Assembly: GCA_030426265.1 (NCBI GenBank)
Contig: JAUHYP010000022.1
Coordinates: 1-49,985 of the forward strand
DNA length: 49,985 nt
Origin: Gammaproteobacteria bacterium
GTDB taxonomy: Bacteria; Pseudomonadota; Gammaproteobacteria; Xanthomonadales; SZUA-36
Direction: 5' to 3'
Under the pieces are notes generated by a model. It searched no databases. It saw only the letters and a program-made list of their open reading frames with translations, and had not been told where the DNA came from. Position 1 is the first letter of the stretch, and each line of letters opens with the position of its first letter. This document shows positions 35,290 through 43,971 of the stretch, one piece after another. A program made the position numbers and the translations under genes.

Positions 35290-36229
35290 ACCGGCGCACC
35301 AGCGCGTCCACGAAGTCCAGTTTCCGCCCCACTTCCGGGGTGATCACGAAGGGATAGGCATCCGGCAGCCCGAGGCTGCGCACCAGCTCGTTCAGTCCGA
35401 TGGCCAGCGTGACGAAGGATTCGCGCCAGTCGCCGGACGGAACCGGTGGCTGCCAGCCCATGGCGACGGCGGACTCGAGGGCGGCCTGGATGTGCAGGTA
35501 GTGGGCCCAGCATTCCGCCCAGTCTTCCATCGGATGGGCCGAGGCGTAAGCGGAGATGTAGCGCTGCTGCCAGTCGCGCGGCGGACCCCGGTCGTAGTGA
35601 CGCTGGATGGCGGCGTCGTAGTCCGCACGCTCATCGCCGAACAGGGCCCGCGCCTGCGCCCGCATGTCGTCGTCCACCAGCTGGTCGAAGTAGTGGTGGC
35701 CCGACTCGTGGCGAAAATGGCCGAGCAGCGTCCGGTAGGGCTCGTTCATGGCCTGCCGCATTTCCTCGCGATACACCTCGTCCGCCTCGGCGGCGTTGAT
35801 GGTGATCACCCCGTCGCGGTGGCCGATGGCCACGTGGTCTTCACTCACATCCGGGTTGGTGCGCCGGTCTTCCTTGAACACGAACTCGAGACGGTCCGGG
35901 TCGACGGGCAGGCCGAGATTCAGCAGGTCGTAGATCAGGCGTCGCTTGGCGTATTCCAGGCGCCGCCAGCGCCGGCGATTGACGGCTTTCGACAGGGCGG
36001 GAATGACCCGGCTCATGCTGCAGGACACGCACACCCCGCCGTCCGGCGCCAGCCAGTTGCAATGCGGATCGCGGCCACGGTTGCCGCAGAACGCCAGGCC
36101 CGAGCCCGGTGTTTCCTCCGACATCATGGACAGCGTGCGGGCGTCGAACGCCAGGGCGCGGCCACAGTGGCCGCAACGATGGTTGTCGAAGTAGACGGCC
36201 TGCCCGCAGCGGCAGGACAGGGGTCTCAC
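35270..36229 (-). CDS. Zinc-ribbon metallopeptidase (Peptidase_Mx family)
   Basis: 319 residues from GTG 36229, overlapping the alpha-E stop as GTGA. The N-terminal 75 residues carry Cys clusters (Cys6, Cys8, Cys19, Cys22, Cys48, Cys57, Cys67, Cys70) of a zinc ribbon. The peptidase part has HESGH at 174-178 (HFRHESGHHYFD) and a likely third-ligand Glu in MEDWAECWAHYLH (235-246). Such proteins are annotated as putative zinc-binding metallopeptidases and have been seen beside Anbu clusters; substrates are unknown. It closes the three-gene operon and faces Anbu. Confidence 0.9.
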   Translation of the reverse strand: MRPLSCRCGQAVYFDNHRCGHCGRALAFDARTLSMMSEETPGSGLAFCGNRGRDPHCNWLAPDGGVCVSCSMSRVIPALSKAVNRRRWRRLEYAKRRLIYDLLNLGLPVDPDRLEFVFKEDRRTNPDVSEDHVAIGHRDGVITINAAEADEVYREEMRQAMNEPYRTLLGHFRHESGHHYFDQLVDDDMRAQARALFGDERADYDAAIQRHYDRGPPRDWQQRYISAYASAHPMEDWAECWAHYLHIQAALESAVAMGWQPPVPSGDWRESFVTLAIGLNELVRSLGLPDAYPFVITPEVGRKLDFVDALVRRFRTRQP

Positions 36230-37167
36230 TGTTCGCCGCCCCCCGGCAGGAACCAGGTCTTCGCCACCGCCCGGTGGACCTCGTCCAGCTGTTTCTGGAT
36301 GCGGTCCATGATCACCGGAACGTCTTCCGCGGTGAGTTCATCGTCCGGCCCGGCGGCCAGCGAAGCCGCCACGCCCTCCAGGCTGGCCAGGGGCGCCTGG
36401 CCCTTCGGCAGCTTTCGGCAGGCGCGCCGCGCCCGGTCCAGGCAGCAGGCGATGGCGCGGGGAAACTGCTCGTCCCGCACCAGGAATTCCACCACCCGCC
36501 GGCCTTCGACCTGCGGCTGGCAGTACTGGCGGTACATCTGGAATCCGGACACGGACTTGAGCACGTTGGTGCCCAGCACGGAACCGAAGCGCTCCACCAT
36601 GTCGGGGTCGAGGCGCACGTAGGCCGCGCCCACGTCCACGATGCGGCTGGTCATGTCCGCGCGCTCCAGGCACTGGCCCAGGCGCAGGAAATGATAGGGC
36701 GCGCCGTGGCTCATGGTGCCCACCAGGATGCCGTCGATCTGCAGGCAGCGGCCGATGCACTCCGACAGCACTTCGAAGCGATCCTCGCTGTCGGTCGTGG
36801 CCGCGAGGTTGTGCCGGGCGAAATGACTGAGCTCGTTGACGCTTTCCCAGCTTTCCTGCGGCAGCAGGTCGCGGGTATTGCGGATGTTCTCCCGCGCCAT
36901 GCGGATCGAGGTCGCCAGGGAGGAGGGGCTGTCGGGGTCGGACACCAGGAAGCGGAACACGGCCGCTTCGTCGGACTCCCCGGAACGGGCCGTGAAAGCG
37001 CCCGAGGCGCCGAAGATGCGCACCAGTTCGTCCCAACCCACGCCGACCTCGTCGGGCAGGTCGAGCAGCAACTGGGAGTACTGCTGCACGACGCGCGCCG
37101 TGTTCTCGGCCCGCTCCAGGTAGCGCCCGGTCCAGTACACCCGCTCGGCGGCGCGTGCGAGCATCAT
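36226..37167 (-). CDS. Alpha-E domain protein of the Anbu cluster
   Basis: 313-residue all-helical protein; it begins MLARAAERVYWTGRYLERAENTARVV, the hallmark of the alpha-E family (DUF403). It is encoded with circularly permuted ATP-grasp proteins across bacteria and is proposed to work with them in making an amide or peptide modification. Start and stop overlap both neighbours by four bases. No catalytic residues can be assigned from sequence alone. Confidence 0.93.
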   Translation of the reverse strand: MMLARAAERVYWTGRYLERAENTARVVQQYSQLLLDLPDEVGVGWDELVRIFGASGAFTARSGESDEAAVFRFLVSDPDSPSSLATSIRMARENIRNTRDLLPQESWESVNELSHFARHNLAATTDSEDRFEVLSECIGRCLQIDGILVGTMSHGAPYHFLRLGQCLERADMTSRIVDVGAAYVRLDPDMVERFGSVLGTNVLKSVSGFQMYRQYCQPQVEGRRVVEFLVRDEQFPRAIACCLDRARRACRKLPKGQAPLASLEGVAASLAAGPDDELTAEDVPVIMDRIQKQLDEVHRAVAKTWFLPGGGEQ

Positions 37168-38618
37168 TTGGACGACTCCACGATCCAGGTGTCCTTGCTG
37201 CCGCCGCCCTGCGAGGAGTTCACCACCAGTGAACCCTTGCGCATGGCCACCCGCGTCAGGCCACCGGCGGTCACCGATACGCCGGAGCCCTGCAGGATGA
37301 AGGGGCGCAGGTCGAGGTGGCGCGGCTCCACGCCGTCGTCACAGAGCGTGGGCGCCGTGGACAGGTCCAGCGTCGGCTGGGCGATGTAGTTGCGCGGGTC
37401 GGCCTTGAGCAGGGCGCGAAACTGCTCGTGCTCGGCCTTGCTCGCCCGCGGGCCGATCAGCATGCCGTAGCCGCCGGACTCGTTGGCGGGCTTCACCACC
37501 AGTTCCGGCAGGGTGGCCAGGACGTGCGCCAGGTGGTCGGGGTCCGAACAGCGCCAGGTGGGCACGTTCGGCAGGATCGCATCCTCGTCGAGGTAGTAGC
37601 GGATGATCTCCGGCACGTAGGAATAGACCACCTTGTCGTCGGCCACGCCGGAGCCCGGCGCGTTGGCGATGGCCACGTGCCCGGCGCGCCAGGCGCGCAT
37701 CAGGCCCGGAACGCCCAGCATGGAATCGGCCCGAAAGGCCTCCGGGTCCATGAAAGTGTCGTCGATGCGGCGGTAGATCACGTCCACCCGCTGCGGTCCT
37801 TCGATGGTGCGCATGAAGACGAAGTCGTCGTCGTCCACGAACAGGTCGCCGCCTTCCACCAGTTCCGCGCCCATGGTGCGCGCCAGGAAGCTGTGCTCGA
37901 AATAGGCGCTGTTGAAGATGCCCGGCGTCAGGACGACCACTTCCGGCTTGCGGCCGGCGGTGTGGTCCGGCGCGATCGAGTTGAGCATCTCCGACAGGCG
38001 CGTGGGGTATTCGGCCACGGGCCGGATGCTCAGATTGCGGAACAACGAGGGAAAGACGCGCTTGATGACCGTGCGGTTCTCCAGCATGTAGGACACGCCG
38101 GACGGGACCCGCAGGTTGTCTTCCAGCACGTAGACCGTGCCGTCTCCGCCGCGCACCAGGTCCGTACCCGTGACGTGCGCCCACACCCGGTGCTTCGGGC
38201 TCACGCCCCGGCAAGGCGCCAGGTAGTTGCGCGAGCTGTCGATGATTTCCGCCGGAACGATCTTGTCGGCGATGACCCGCCGGTCGTTGTACAGGTCGTC
38301 GATGAACAGGTTCAGCGCGCGGACACGCTGGACCAGGCCACGTTCGATATGGTCCCACTCCGCGCCCGGCATCGCCCGCGGAATCAGGTCCAGCGGCCAG
38401 GCCCGGTCGATGTTGTCGCCCTCGGAGTAGACGGTGAAGCTGATCCCCATGTCCGAGATGGTCCGGTCCACCGCCCGCTGGCGCTCGAACAGGTCTTCGG
38501 GCCGCAAGCCGCGGAAGTAGTCCATCAGGGCGGCCGCATGCGGACGCGGATTGCCCTCCCCGTCGATCAGTTCGTCGAAGAAAACACCCGAATCATAGGT
38601 CTGGCCGGAGAAACTCAT
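37164..38618 (-). CDS. Circularly permuted type 2 ATP-grasp protein of the Anbu cluster
   Basis: 484 residues from ATG 38618 (an upstream extension to 38681 is unlikely coding). The fold is an ATP-grasp with permuted order, as in the DUF404/DUF407 proteins: GISFTVYSEGDNIDRAWPLDLIPR, YNDRRVIADKIVPAEIIDSS, VLEDNLRVPSGVSYMLENR, ELVEGGDLFVDDDDFVFMRT and LVVKPANESGGYGMLIGP (ATP-binding Lys). Family members are predicted amide-bond ligases. It heads the operon, stop and next start overlapping as ATGA. Confidence 0.93.
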   Translation of the reverse strand: MSFSGQTYDSGVFFDELIDGEGNPRPHAAALMDYFRGLRPEDLFERQRAVDRTISDMGISFTVYSEGDNIDRAWPLDLIPRAMPGAEWDHIERGLVQRVRALNLFIDDLYNDRRVIADKIVPAEIIDSSRNYLAPCRGVSPKHRVWAHVTGTDLVRGGDGTVYVLEDNLRVPSGVSYMLENRTVIKRVFPSLFRNLSIRPVAEYPTRLSEMLNSIAPDHTAGRKPEVVVLTPGIFNSAYFEHSFLARTMGAELVEGGDLFVDDDDFVFMRTIEGPQRVDVIYRRIDDTFMDPEAFRADSMLGVPGLMRAWRAGHVAIANAPGSGVADDKVVYSYVPEIIRYYLDEDAILPNVPTWRCSDPDHLAHVLATLPELVVKPANESGGYGMLIGPRASKAEHEQFRALLKADPRNYIAQPTLDLSTAPTLCDDGVEPRHLDLRPFILQGSGVSVTAGGLTRVAMRKGSLVVNSSQGGGSKDTWIVESSK

Positions 38619-38684
38619 GCCGTGAACAATAGCAGGCTGGAGTGGATTGAAAAACCGGGAATTTTCCCGGCGGGCCCTCATGCA

Positions 38685-39842
38685 TCATGGTGGCGCAACG
38701 TCCGGTTCCCGCGCACCGAGACAGGGCACGACCTCGTTCCCGAAGTACGGTGGCTGGTCCACCCAGAACAGGTAGTTCACCCTCAGGAAGTCCGCCGCGA
38801 AGGCATGCAGCGACGGCACGAGACTCGTCGGGGGAGCGTCCTCCGCACGTTCCCTGCCGGTCACACCGGCGTAGTTCCCATCCTGCACCGCGATGCCCAG
38901 CGGCACGCTGTAGTCGTGCTCATGCATCATCGCCAGGGCGTGATTGAGCTGCCCTTTTCGCGTGACCATCAGGTCCGGTGCGCCCAGGCCGACGCCAATG
39001 GCCTCGCCATGCCGGTAGATCGCCGCAAGGTGCCCTTCGTCTTCCCAGGGCAACCACTCACCGGGCATGAAATTGGCGTACTGCATCGTCACGGATCGGG
39101 GAAAGGCGCGCTTCAGGGCCGACATGTTGGCCAACAGGCCGTCCCGGTAGGCCAGGGGCGTGAAGCCGGGGTCGCTGTCGGCGTCCACCCCGATGGACGA
39201 TTCCTGCAGGTTGATGCCCTCGATGCGTCCGTCGAATCGTTCGCCCAGCGCCGACAGGAGGCGCGCGAAGCGCTCCCGGACCGCCGGATTCCAGCGCATG
39301 GCCACCCAGCCCTCCGTCTCACCGGCGTCGTTGCGCTGGTGAACGGCGCCTCCACCGAACTCCGGGGTCCGCAGCCAGGCCGGCACCGCGGGGTAGCGGT
39401 CATCGAAGGTCGCATCCTGAAGCTGGATCCACAGACGCTTGCCATGGGCCTCCAGCGTGGCCAGGTCCGCCTCGATTTCGGAAAAGTCGTAGACGCCCCC
39501 CTGCGCTTCGAGCCGGGTCCAGGCATACATGATCTGGGCGCCGGCAAGGCGCGGCGTGCGCAGCAGGACGTGCCCCGGAAGCCGCTCCCTGTCACGGGCG
39601 AAGTACACGAAGTGGCGAATCCCGTCCTCGGGAAGCGGGCAAGTGGCGTCGACGTAGGCCCGGTGGGCGTCGAGGTACCGGTCCGCGGGATTGTCCCATT
39701 CCGCGGCTGGGGCCACGGTGCTCAGAAGCATCGCCGCCATCAGTACGAGGGGCATTGCGAGGGGCGCCGTGGTGGGCGCCCGGTGTCCGGTTCGGGATCC
39801 GCTCCGGGCACTGCGCACGATGCGGAAGACTCTGTTCGACAT
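38685..39842 (-). CDS. Secreted protein of unknown function, TIM-barrel glycoside-hydrolase-like
   Basis: 385 residues from ATG 39842; the signal peptide is MSNRVFRIVRS..., with hydrophobic core MPLVLMAAMLLSTVAPAAE. The mature part shows patterns of a beta/alpha barrel: AQIMYAWTRLEAQGGVYDFSEIEADLATL (a beta-strand with W-x-x-L-E), KRLWIQLQD, and IEGINLQESS with Glu near a strand end, followed by SVTMQYANFMPGEWLPWED. These resemble GH42/GH10-like enzymes, but no family can be named with confidence. It is 66 bases upstream of the ATP-grasp gene on the same strand, so it may be cotranscribed with the Anbu partner operon. Confidence 0.72.
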   Translation of the reverse strand: MSNRVFRIVRSARSGSRTGHRAPTTAPLAMPLVLMAAMLLSTVAPAAEWDNPADRYLDAHRAYVDATCPLPEDGIRHFVYFARDRERLPGHVLLRTPRLAGAQIMYAWTRLEAQGGVYDFSEIEADLATLEAHGKRLWIQLQDATFDDRYPAVPAWLRTPEFGGGAVHQRNDAGETEGWVAMRWNPAVRERFARLLSALGERFDGRIEGINLQESSIGVDADSDPGFTPLAYRDGLLANMSALKRAFPRSVTMQYANFMPGEWLPWEDEGHLAAIYRHGEAIGVGLGAPDLMVTRKGQLNHALAMMHEHDYSVPLGIAVQDGNYAGVTGRERAEDAPPTSLVPSLHAFAADFLRVNYLFWVDQPPYFGNEVVPCLGAREPDVAPP

Positions 39843-39956
39843 GTCCAATTCCGATCAGGGGAATACCTACTATTGAGCCTCGCGCCGGGACTGTCTAGGC
39901 TTCACCCTGGCCTACACGAACACGCGCCCCGGCGGCGCCACCCGGAGCAGAATTCA

Positions 39957-40712
39957 ATGAGCGAGCTGTTGAGCATGAAGGGCAAACGCGTGCTGGTGAC
40001 GGGCGCATCGAGCGGCCTCGGCGCCCATTTCGCGACCGTGCTGGCCGGCGCCGGCGCCGACCTGGTGCTCGCCGCACGCCGGGTGGAGAAGCTCGAACAC
40101 ACCGCCCTGGCCGTGCGCGAACTCGGCCAGGAGGCCGAGGTCGTGCCCCTGGACGTGACCGACTGGGATGGCGTGGGACGGGCCTTCGAAGCCATGCCGG
40201 CCGTGGACGTGGTGGTCAACAATGCCGGTACGGGGCGCAACGGCCGGACCGACGAACTGAGTGAGGAAGATTGGGACGCGGTGGTGGACACCAACCTCAA
40301 GGGCGTCGCCGCGGTGGCGCGACACGCTCTGCGTCGCTGGGTCAGCGAGGAGCGCGAAGGCATCATCATCAACATCGCCTCCATCCTCGGCCTTCGCGTC
40401 AGCCAGCAGCTCGCCTCCTATATCGCCTCGAAGTCGGCCGTGGTGGCGCTGACGCGATCCATCGCCCTGGACTACGCCCGCCACGGCATCCGCTGCAACG
40501 CCATCTGCCCGGGCTATTTCGAAACCGATCTCAACAGCGAGTGGCTCAATTCCGAGGGCGGAAAAAGGCAGATCCAGGGCGTGCCATTCCGCCGCACCGG
40601 GCAACTGCACGAACTCGACGGCCCGCTGTTGCTGCTGGCATCGAACGCGTCGAGCTTCATGAGCGGTTCCATCCTGGTGGTGGACGGCGCCCACCTGTGC
40701 ACCACGCTCTGA
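39957..40712 (+). CDS. Short-chain dehydrogenase/reductase (SDR family)
   Basis: 251-residue classical SDR. NAD(P)-binding TGASSGLG at 15-22, NNAG at 88-91, catalytic Ser142, Tyr155 and Lys159 (YIASK), and the closing SFMSGSILVVDGAH. The residue after the second strand is ARR (39-41), which favours NADP(H). Reduces or oxidises an unknown carbonyl/alcohol; a FabG-like acyl or polyol substrate is possible. It stands alone between the divergent TIM-barrel gene and the glutaminase. Confidence 0.92.
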   Translation: MSELLSMKGKRVLVTGASSGLGAHFATVLAGAGADLVLAARRVEKLEHTALAVRELGQEAEVVPLDVTDWDGVGRAFEAMPAVDVVVNNAGTGRNGRTDELSEEDWDAVVDTNLKGVAAVARHALRRWVSEEREGIIINIASILGLRVSQQLASYIASKSAVVALTRSIALDYARHGIRCNAICPGYFETDLNSEWLNSEGGKRQIQGVPFRRTGQLHELDGPLLLLASNASSFMSGSILVVDGAHLCTTL

Positions 40713-40776
40713 GCCATCCTGCTGAATGGTGGCCGTATGTCACAGCGTCATGGCCTGTTTCTTGCTGTGATGATGG

Positions 40777-42621
40777 GTGGTGAAAACGACTTCATTCCAG
40801 CACTACCTGGACCAGTTGCTCGAGCGCTTCGCCTCACTGCAGGGCGGCGCCGTGGCGAACTACATCCCGGAGCTTTCGACCGTCGAACCGGACGGCTTCG
40901 GGATCGCCCTGGTTACGGTGGACGGGCATGTCTACCAGGCCGGCGACAGCCGCACGGCCTTCACCATCCAGTCCATCTCCAAGGCCTTCGTCTACGGCAT
41001 GGCCCTGGAGGACCGGGGCGTGGAAACGGTCGCGGCCCGCATGGACGTCGAACCGTCCGGGGAGGCCTTCAACTCGATCAGCCTCGAACCCGGTACGGGC
41101 CGGCCACGCAACCCCATGATCAATGCCGGCGCCATCGTCGCCACCAGCCTGGTGAAGGGCGAGGCCGCCGAAGACCGGCTCGAACGCATTCTCGACGGAC
41201 TGGAGCGCTATACCGGCCGGCGCCTGGGCATCAACGAGGCCGTCTACCGCTCGGAGCGCGACACCGGCCACCGCAACCGGGCGATCGCGCACCTGCTGCG
41301 CAACTACGACATCCTGCAGGGCGATCCCGAGTCGCCGCTGGACGCCTACTTCCGGCAATGCGCCATCGAAGTCACGGCGCGCGACCTCGCCCTCATGGGC
41401 GCGGCCCTGGCCAACGACGGCGTGAACCCGATCACCGCGGTACGCGCCCTGCCCTCGCCCCTGGTGCCCCGGGTGCTGTCGGTGATGGCCACCTGTGGCA
41501 TGTACGACTGGTCGGGCAACTGGATTTTCGAGGTGGGCATGCCGGCCAAGAGCGGTGTGGGCGGCGGTATCGTGGCCGTGCTGCCGGGCCAGTTCGGGCT
41601 GGCCGTCTATTCGCCCCGCCTGGACCCCAAGGGCAACAGCCTGAGAGGCATCGCCGTGTGCCGCGCGATGTCACGGGACTTCGGCATGCACATGCTGCGC
41701 GTCAGCCGCACGACCACCCACAGCGTGATCCGAGCGACCTACACCGCCGCGGAGGTCCATTCGAACCTGCTGCGGGACGAGCGCAGCACGAGGCACCTTC
41801 GCGCCGAGGGCCATCGCGCCCTGGTCATCGAACTCACGGGCGAGCTGATGTTCGTGTCGGCGGAGATCGTCTCCAGCACGGTGGCCGCGGCCATGAAGGA
41901 CCGCGACTGGCTGGTGCTCGACCTGACCCGGGTCACGGCCATCGACCAGCCGGGCGGTTCGCTGCTCACCGCCTTGCTCGAAGAACTCCAGGGTCATGGA
42001 AAGGGCGTCGTCGTGGCCGGTTCCGACCGGCATTTCGCCTTTCGCCAGGCCGTGCGTACCCGCTTCCACGGCCAGGAGCGGCCGCCTCGCCTGGACGATA
42101 CGGACATGGACCGCGCGCTGGAATTCGTCGAAGACCGAATTCTCGAATCCGCCGGACTCCCGGTGCAGGATTTCCATGCCGAACGGCTGGAAGACCAGCC
42201 GCTGTGCCGGGGCCTGGACCCGTCTGAACTGGCGCTGCTCGCCGAGTTGCTGACCCCCCGGAAGTTCCAGGCGGGCGAGCGGGTCTGCCGGGAAGGCGAT
42301 TCGGCCGACCGGGTGTATTTCCTGAAGAAAGGACGGGTCAGCGCCTCGCTGCGCCTGGACAGCAAGCACGATCACCGGCTTGGCGCCTACGCCGCGGGCT
42401 GGGTGTTCGGGGAATCCGCCTTCTTCGAGGGCCATCGGCGCACGGCCGACATCGTCGCGGACACCGCCGTCGAACTGCTGGCCCTGGACCCGGAAGCCCT
42501 GGCCAGGCACCCCGACGCCGCGGCACGCGGCCTGCGGTGCCGGCTGCTGGCCAACCTGGCGGAACTCAACTTCGAGCGGCTGGGGCGCGCCAACAGCGAA
42601 ATCCGGGTGCTGACCCGCTGA
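40777..42621 (+). CDS. glsA: Glutaminase A fused to STAS and cyclic-nucleotide-binding domains
   Basis: 614 residues from GTG 40777 (or GTG 40780). Residues 1 to about 305 form a beta-lactamase-fold glutaminase: SISK at 66-69 is the SxxK site, with FNSISLEPGTGRPRNPMINAGAI and YDWSGNWIFEVGMPAKSGVGGGI. Residues about 340-440 form a STAS domain (VIELTGELMFVSAE). Residues about 475-600 form a cNMP-binding domain (ERVCREGDSADRVYFLKKGRVSASLR, GWVFGESAFFEG). The catalytic part converts glutamine to glutamate and ammonia; the extra domains suggest allosteric control by a nucleotide or anti-sigma-type signal. Such fusions exist in other bacteria. Confidence 0.93.
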   Translation: MVKTTSFQHYLDQLLERFASLQGGAVANYIPELSTVEPDGFGIALVTVDGHVYQAGDSRTAFTIQSISKAFVYGMALEDRGVETVAARMDVEPSGEAFNSISLEPGTGRPRNPMINAGAIVATSLVKGEAAEDRLERILDGLERYTGRRLGINEAVYRSERDTGHRNRAIAHLLRNYDILQGDPESPLDAYFRQCAIEVTARDLALMGAALANDGVNPITAVRALPSPLVPRVLSVMATCGMYDWSGNWIFEVGMPAKSGVGGGIVAVLPGQFGLAVYSPRLDPKGNSLRGIAVCRAMSRDFGMHMLRVSRTTTHSVIRATYTAAEVHSNLLRDERSTRHLRAEGHRALVIELTGELMFVSAEIVSSTVAAAMKDRDWLVLDLTRVTAIDQPGGSLLTALLEELQGHGKGVVVAGSDRHFAFRQAVRTRFHGQERPPRLDDTDMDRALEFVEDRILESAGLPVQDFHAERLEDQPLCRGLDPSELALLAELLTPRKFQAGERVCREGDSADRVYFLKKGRVSASLRLDSKHDHRLGAYAAGWVFGESAFFEGHRRTADIVADTAVELLALDPEALARHPDAAARGLRCRLLANLAELNFERLGRANSEIRVLTR

Positions 42622-42643
42622 GAATCCGCCGTCCCACGGCCTG

Positions 42644-43855
42644 CTACCAGTTGTACATCGTTCCGTCGGTGAGCCTTGCGACCGGGAGGTAGGCCGGGTC
42701 GTACTCGTACTTCGCCGCCAGGGCCTCGTCGTAGTCGACCCCCAGTCCCGGCGCGTCGCCGGGATGCAGGTAGCCGTCCGCGAATTTCCAGGCGTGCGGG
42801 AACACGGCTTCGGTTTCCTCGCTGTGGCGCATCCATTCCTGGATGCCGAAATTGGGCACCCACAGATCGAAATGCAGCGCCGCCGCCATGGCCACCGGCG
42901 AGAGATCCGTGGCGCCGTGAAAGCCGGTGCGCACGAAGCCCATGTCCGCCACCGCCGCCACCTTGCGCAGGTGGGTGATGCCGCCGCCGTGGCAGACCGG
43001 CATGCGCAGGTAGTCGATCAACTGCTCCTCGATCAACAGCTTGGCGTCCCAGACCGTGTTGAACACCTCGCCGACGGCCAGCGGCGTGGTGGTGTGCTGG
43101 CGCACCAGGCGAAAGCCTTCCTGGTTGTCACAGGCCACCGCGTCTTCGAGCCAGAACAAGCGGAATTCCTCCAGGTCCCGGCCGAGGCGACCGGCCTCGA
43201 TGGGCGTGAGCCGGTGGTGCACGTCGTGGAGCAGCTCCGCTTCCCAGCCGTGCTCGGCGCGGATGCGCTCGAACAGGCGCGGCACCTGGTCCATGTAGGG
43301 GCGCACGCTGAACACGGTTTCCTTCGGCAGTCCCCCACGCTCGGCGGGCTCGTAGTTGTCCTTGCCCTTGCCGACGCCGTAGGTTCCGGCCAGGCCCTCG
43401 ATGGCTGCCTGGGCGCGGATGGCGCGGTAACCCATCCCGATGTAGCGCCCGACCTCGTCCACGGCCTCGCTCATGTTCCGGCCGCTGGCGTGGCCGTAGA
43501 CCAGCACGCCTTCCCGGCTGGCCCCGCCCAGCAGGTCGTACACCGGCCGGCCCAGGGCCTTGCCCTTGATGTCCCAGAGCGCCGTGTCGACAGCGGAAAT
43601 CGCCGCCATGGTCACCGGCCCCCGCCGCCAGTAGGCGCCGCGGTACAGGTACTGCCAGGTGTCCTCGATGCGCTCGGCGTCACGGCCGACCAGGCAGGGC
43701 ACGACGTGGTCGCGCAGGTAGGCGGCGACGGCCAGTTCGCGGCCATTGAGCGTCGCATCCCCGAGTCCGTAGATGCCCTCGTCGGTGTGCACCCGGAGGG
43801 TCACGAAATTGCGCCCGGGCGAGGTGATGAGCACATCGGCTCCGGTGATTTTCAT
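42644..43855 (-). CDS. manD: D-mannonate dehydratase ManD (enolase superfamily)
   Basis: 403 residues from ATG 43855. Enolase-superfamily dehydratase that removes water from D-mannonate to 2-keto-3-deoxygluconate. The Mg2+ ligands Asp211, Glu237 and Glu263 ([22 protein letters not shown]), His213, Arg147 and Tyr159 are in the ManD positions, and the length and C-terminus DGTMYNW match ManD. Some family members use other acid sugars, so substrate is inferred. It is divergent from the beta-helix gene, which may belong to the same uronate or hexonate pathway. Confidence 0.92.
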   Translation of the reverse strand: MKITGADVLITSPGRNFVTLRVHTDEGIYGLGDATLNGRELAVAAYLRDHVVPCLVGRDAERIEDTWQYLYRGAYWRRGPVTMAAISAVDTALWDIKGKALGRPVYDLLGGASREGVLVYGHASGRNMSEAVDEVGRYIGMGYRAIRAQAAIEGLAGTYGVGKGKDNYEPAERGGLPKETVFSVRPYMDQVPRLFERIRAEHGWEAELLHDVHHRLTPIEAGRLGRDLEEFRLFWLEDAVACDNQEGFRLVRQHTTTPLAVGEVFNTVWDAKLLIEEQLIDYLRMPVCHGGGITHLRKVAAVADMGFVRTGFHGATDLSPVAMAAALHFDLWVPNFGIQEWMRHSEETEAVFPHAWKFADGYLHPGDAPGLGVDYDEALAAKYEYDPAYLPVARLTDGTMYNW

Positions 43856-43899
43856 GGTCTGGCTTCCCGTCCACTGCCCCACCCGGGGCCGAACCGCCG

Positions 43900-43905
43900 A
43901 CTATA
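43900..43905 (-). promoter_or_regulatory. Candidate -10 box before manD
   Basis: TATAGT on the minus strand, 45 bases before the ATG in the 116-base divergent gap. No -35 is clear. Confidence 0.3.
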
Positions 43906-43927
43906 CGCCAGCCATTCGGCCCGCGGA

Positions 43928-43933
43928 TAGAAT
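43928..43933 (+). promoter_or_regulatory. Candidate -10 box before the beta-helix gene
   Basis: TAGAAT in GATAGAATG, 39 bases before the ATG. Same hexamer as those before the EVE and PLP-enzyme genes. Confidence 0.35.
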
Positions 43934-43971
43934 GGGGACCTGGCTCAAACAACAAGGACCGGAGACCCGCC

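Noticed and set aside
37317-40712. A 1131-residue open frame on the plus strand spanning the ATP-grasp, TIM-barrel and SDR region
   Set aside because: Only the final 251 residues (from 39957) are real, the SDR. The part before it is antisense to two coding genes on the other strand and lacks protein-like composition.
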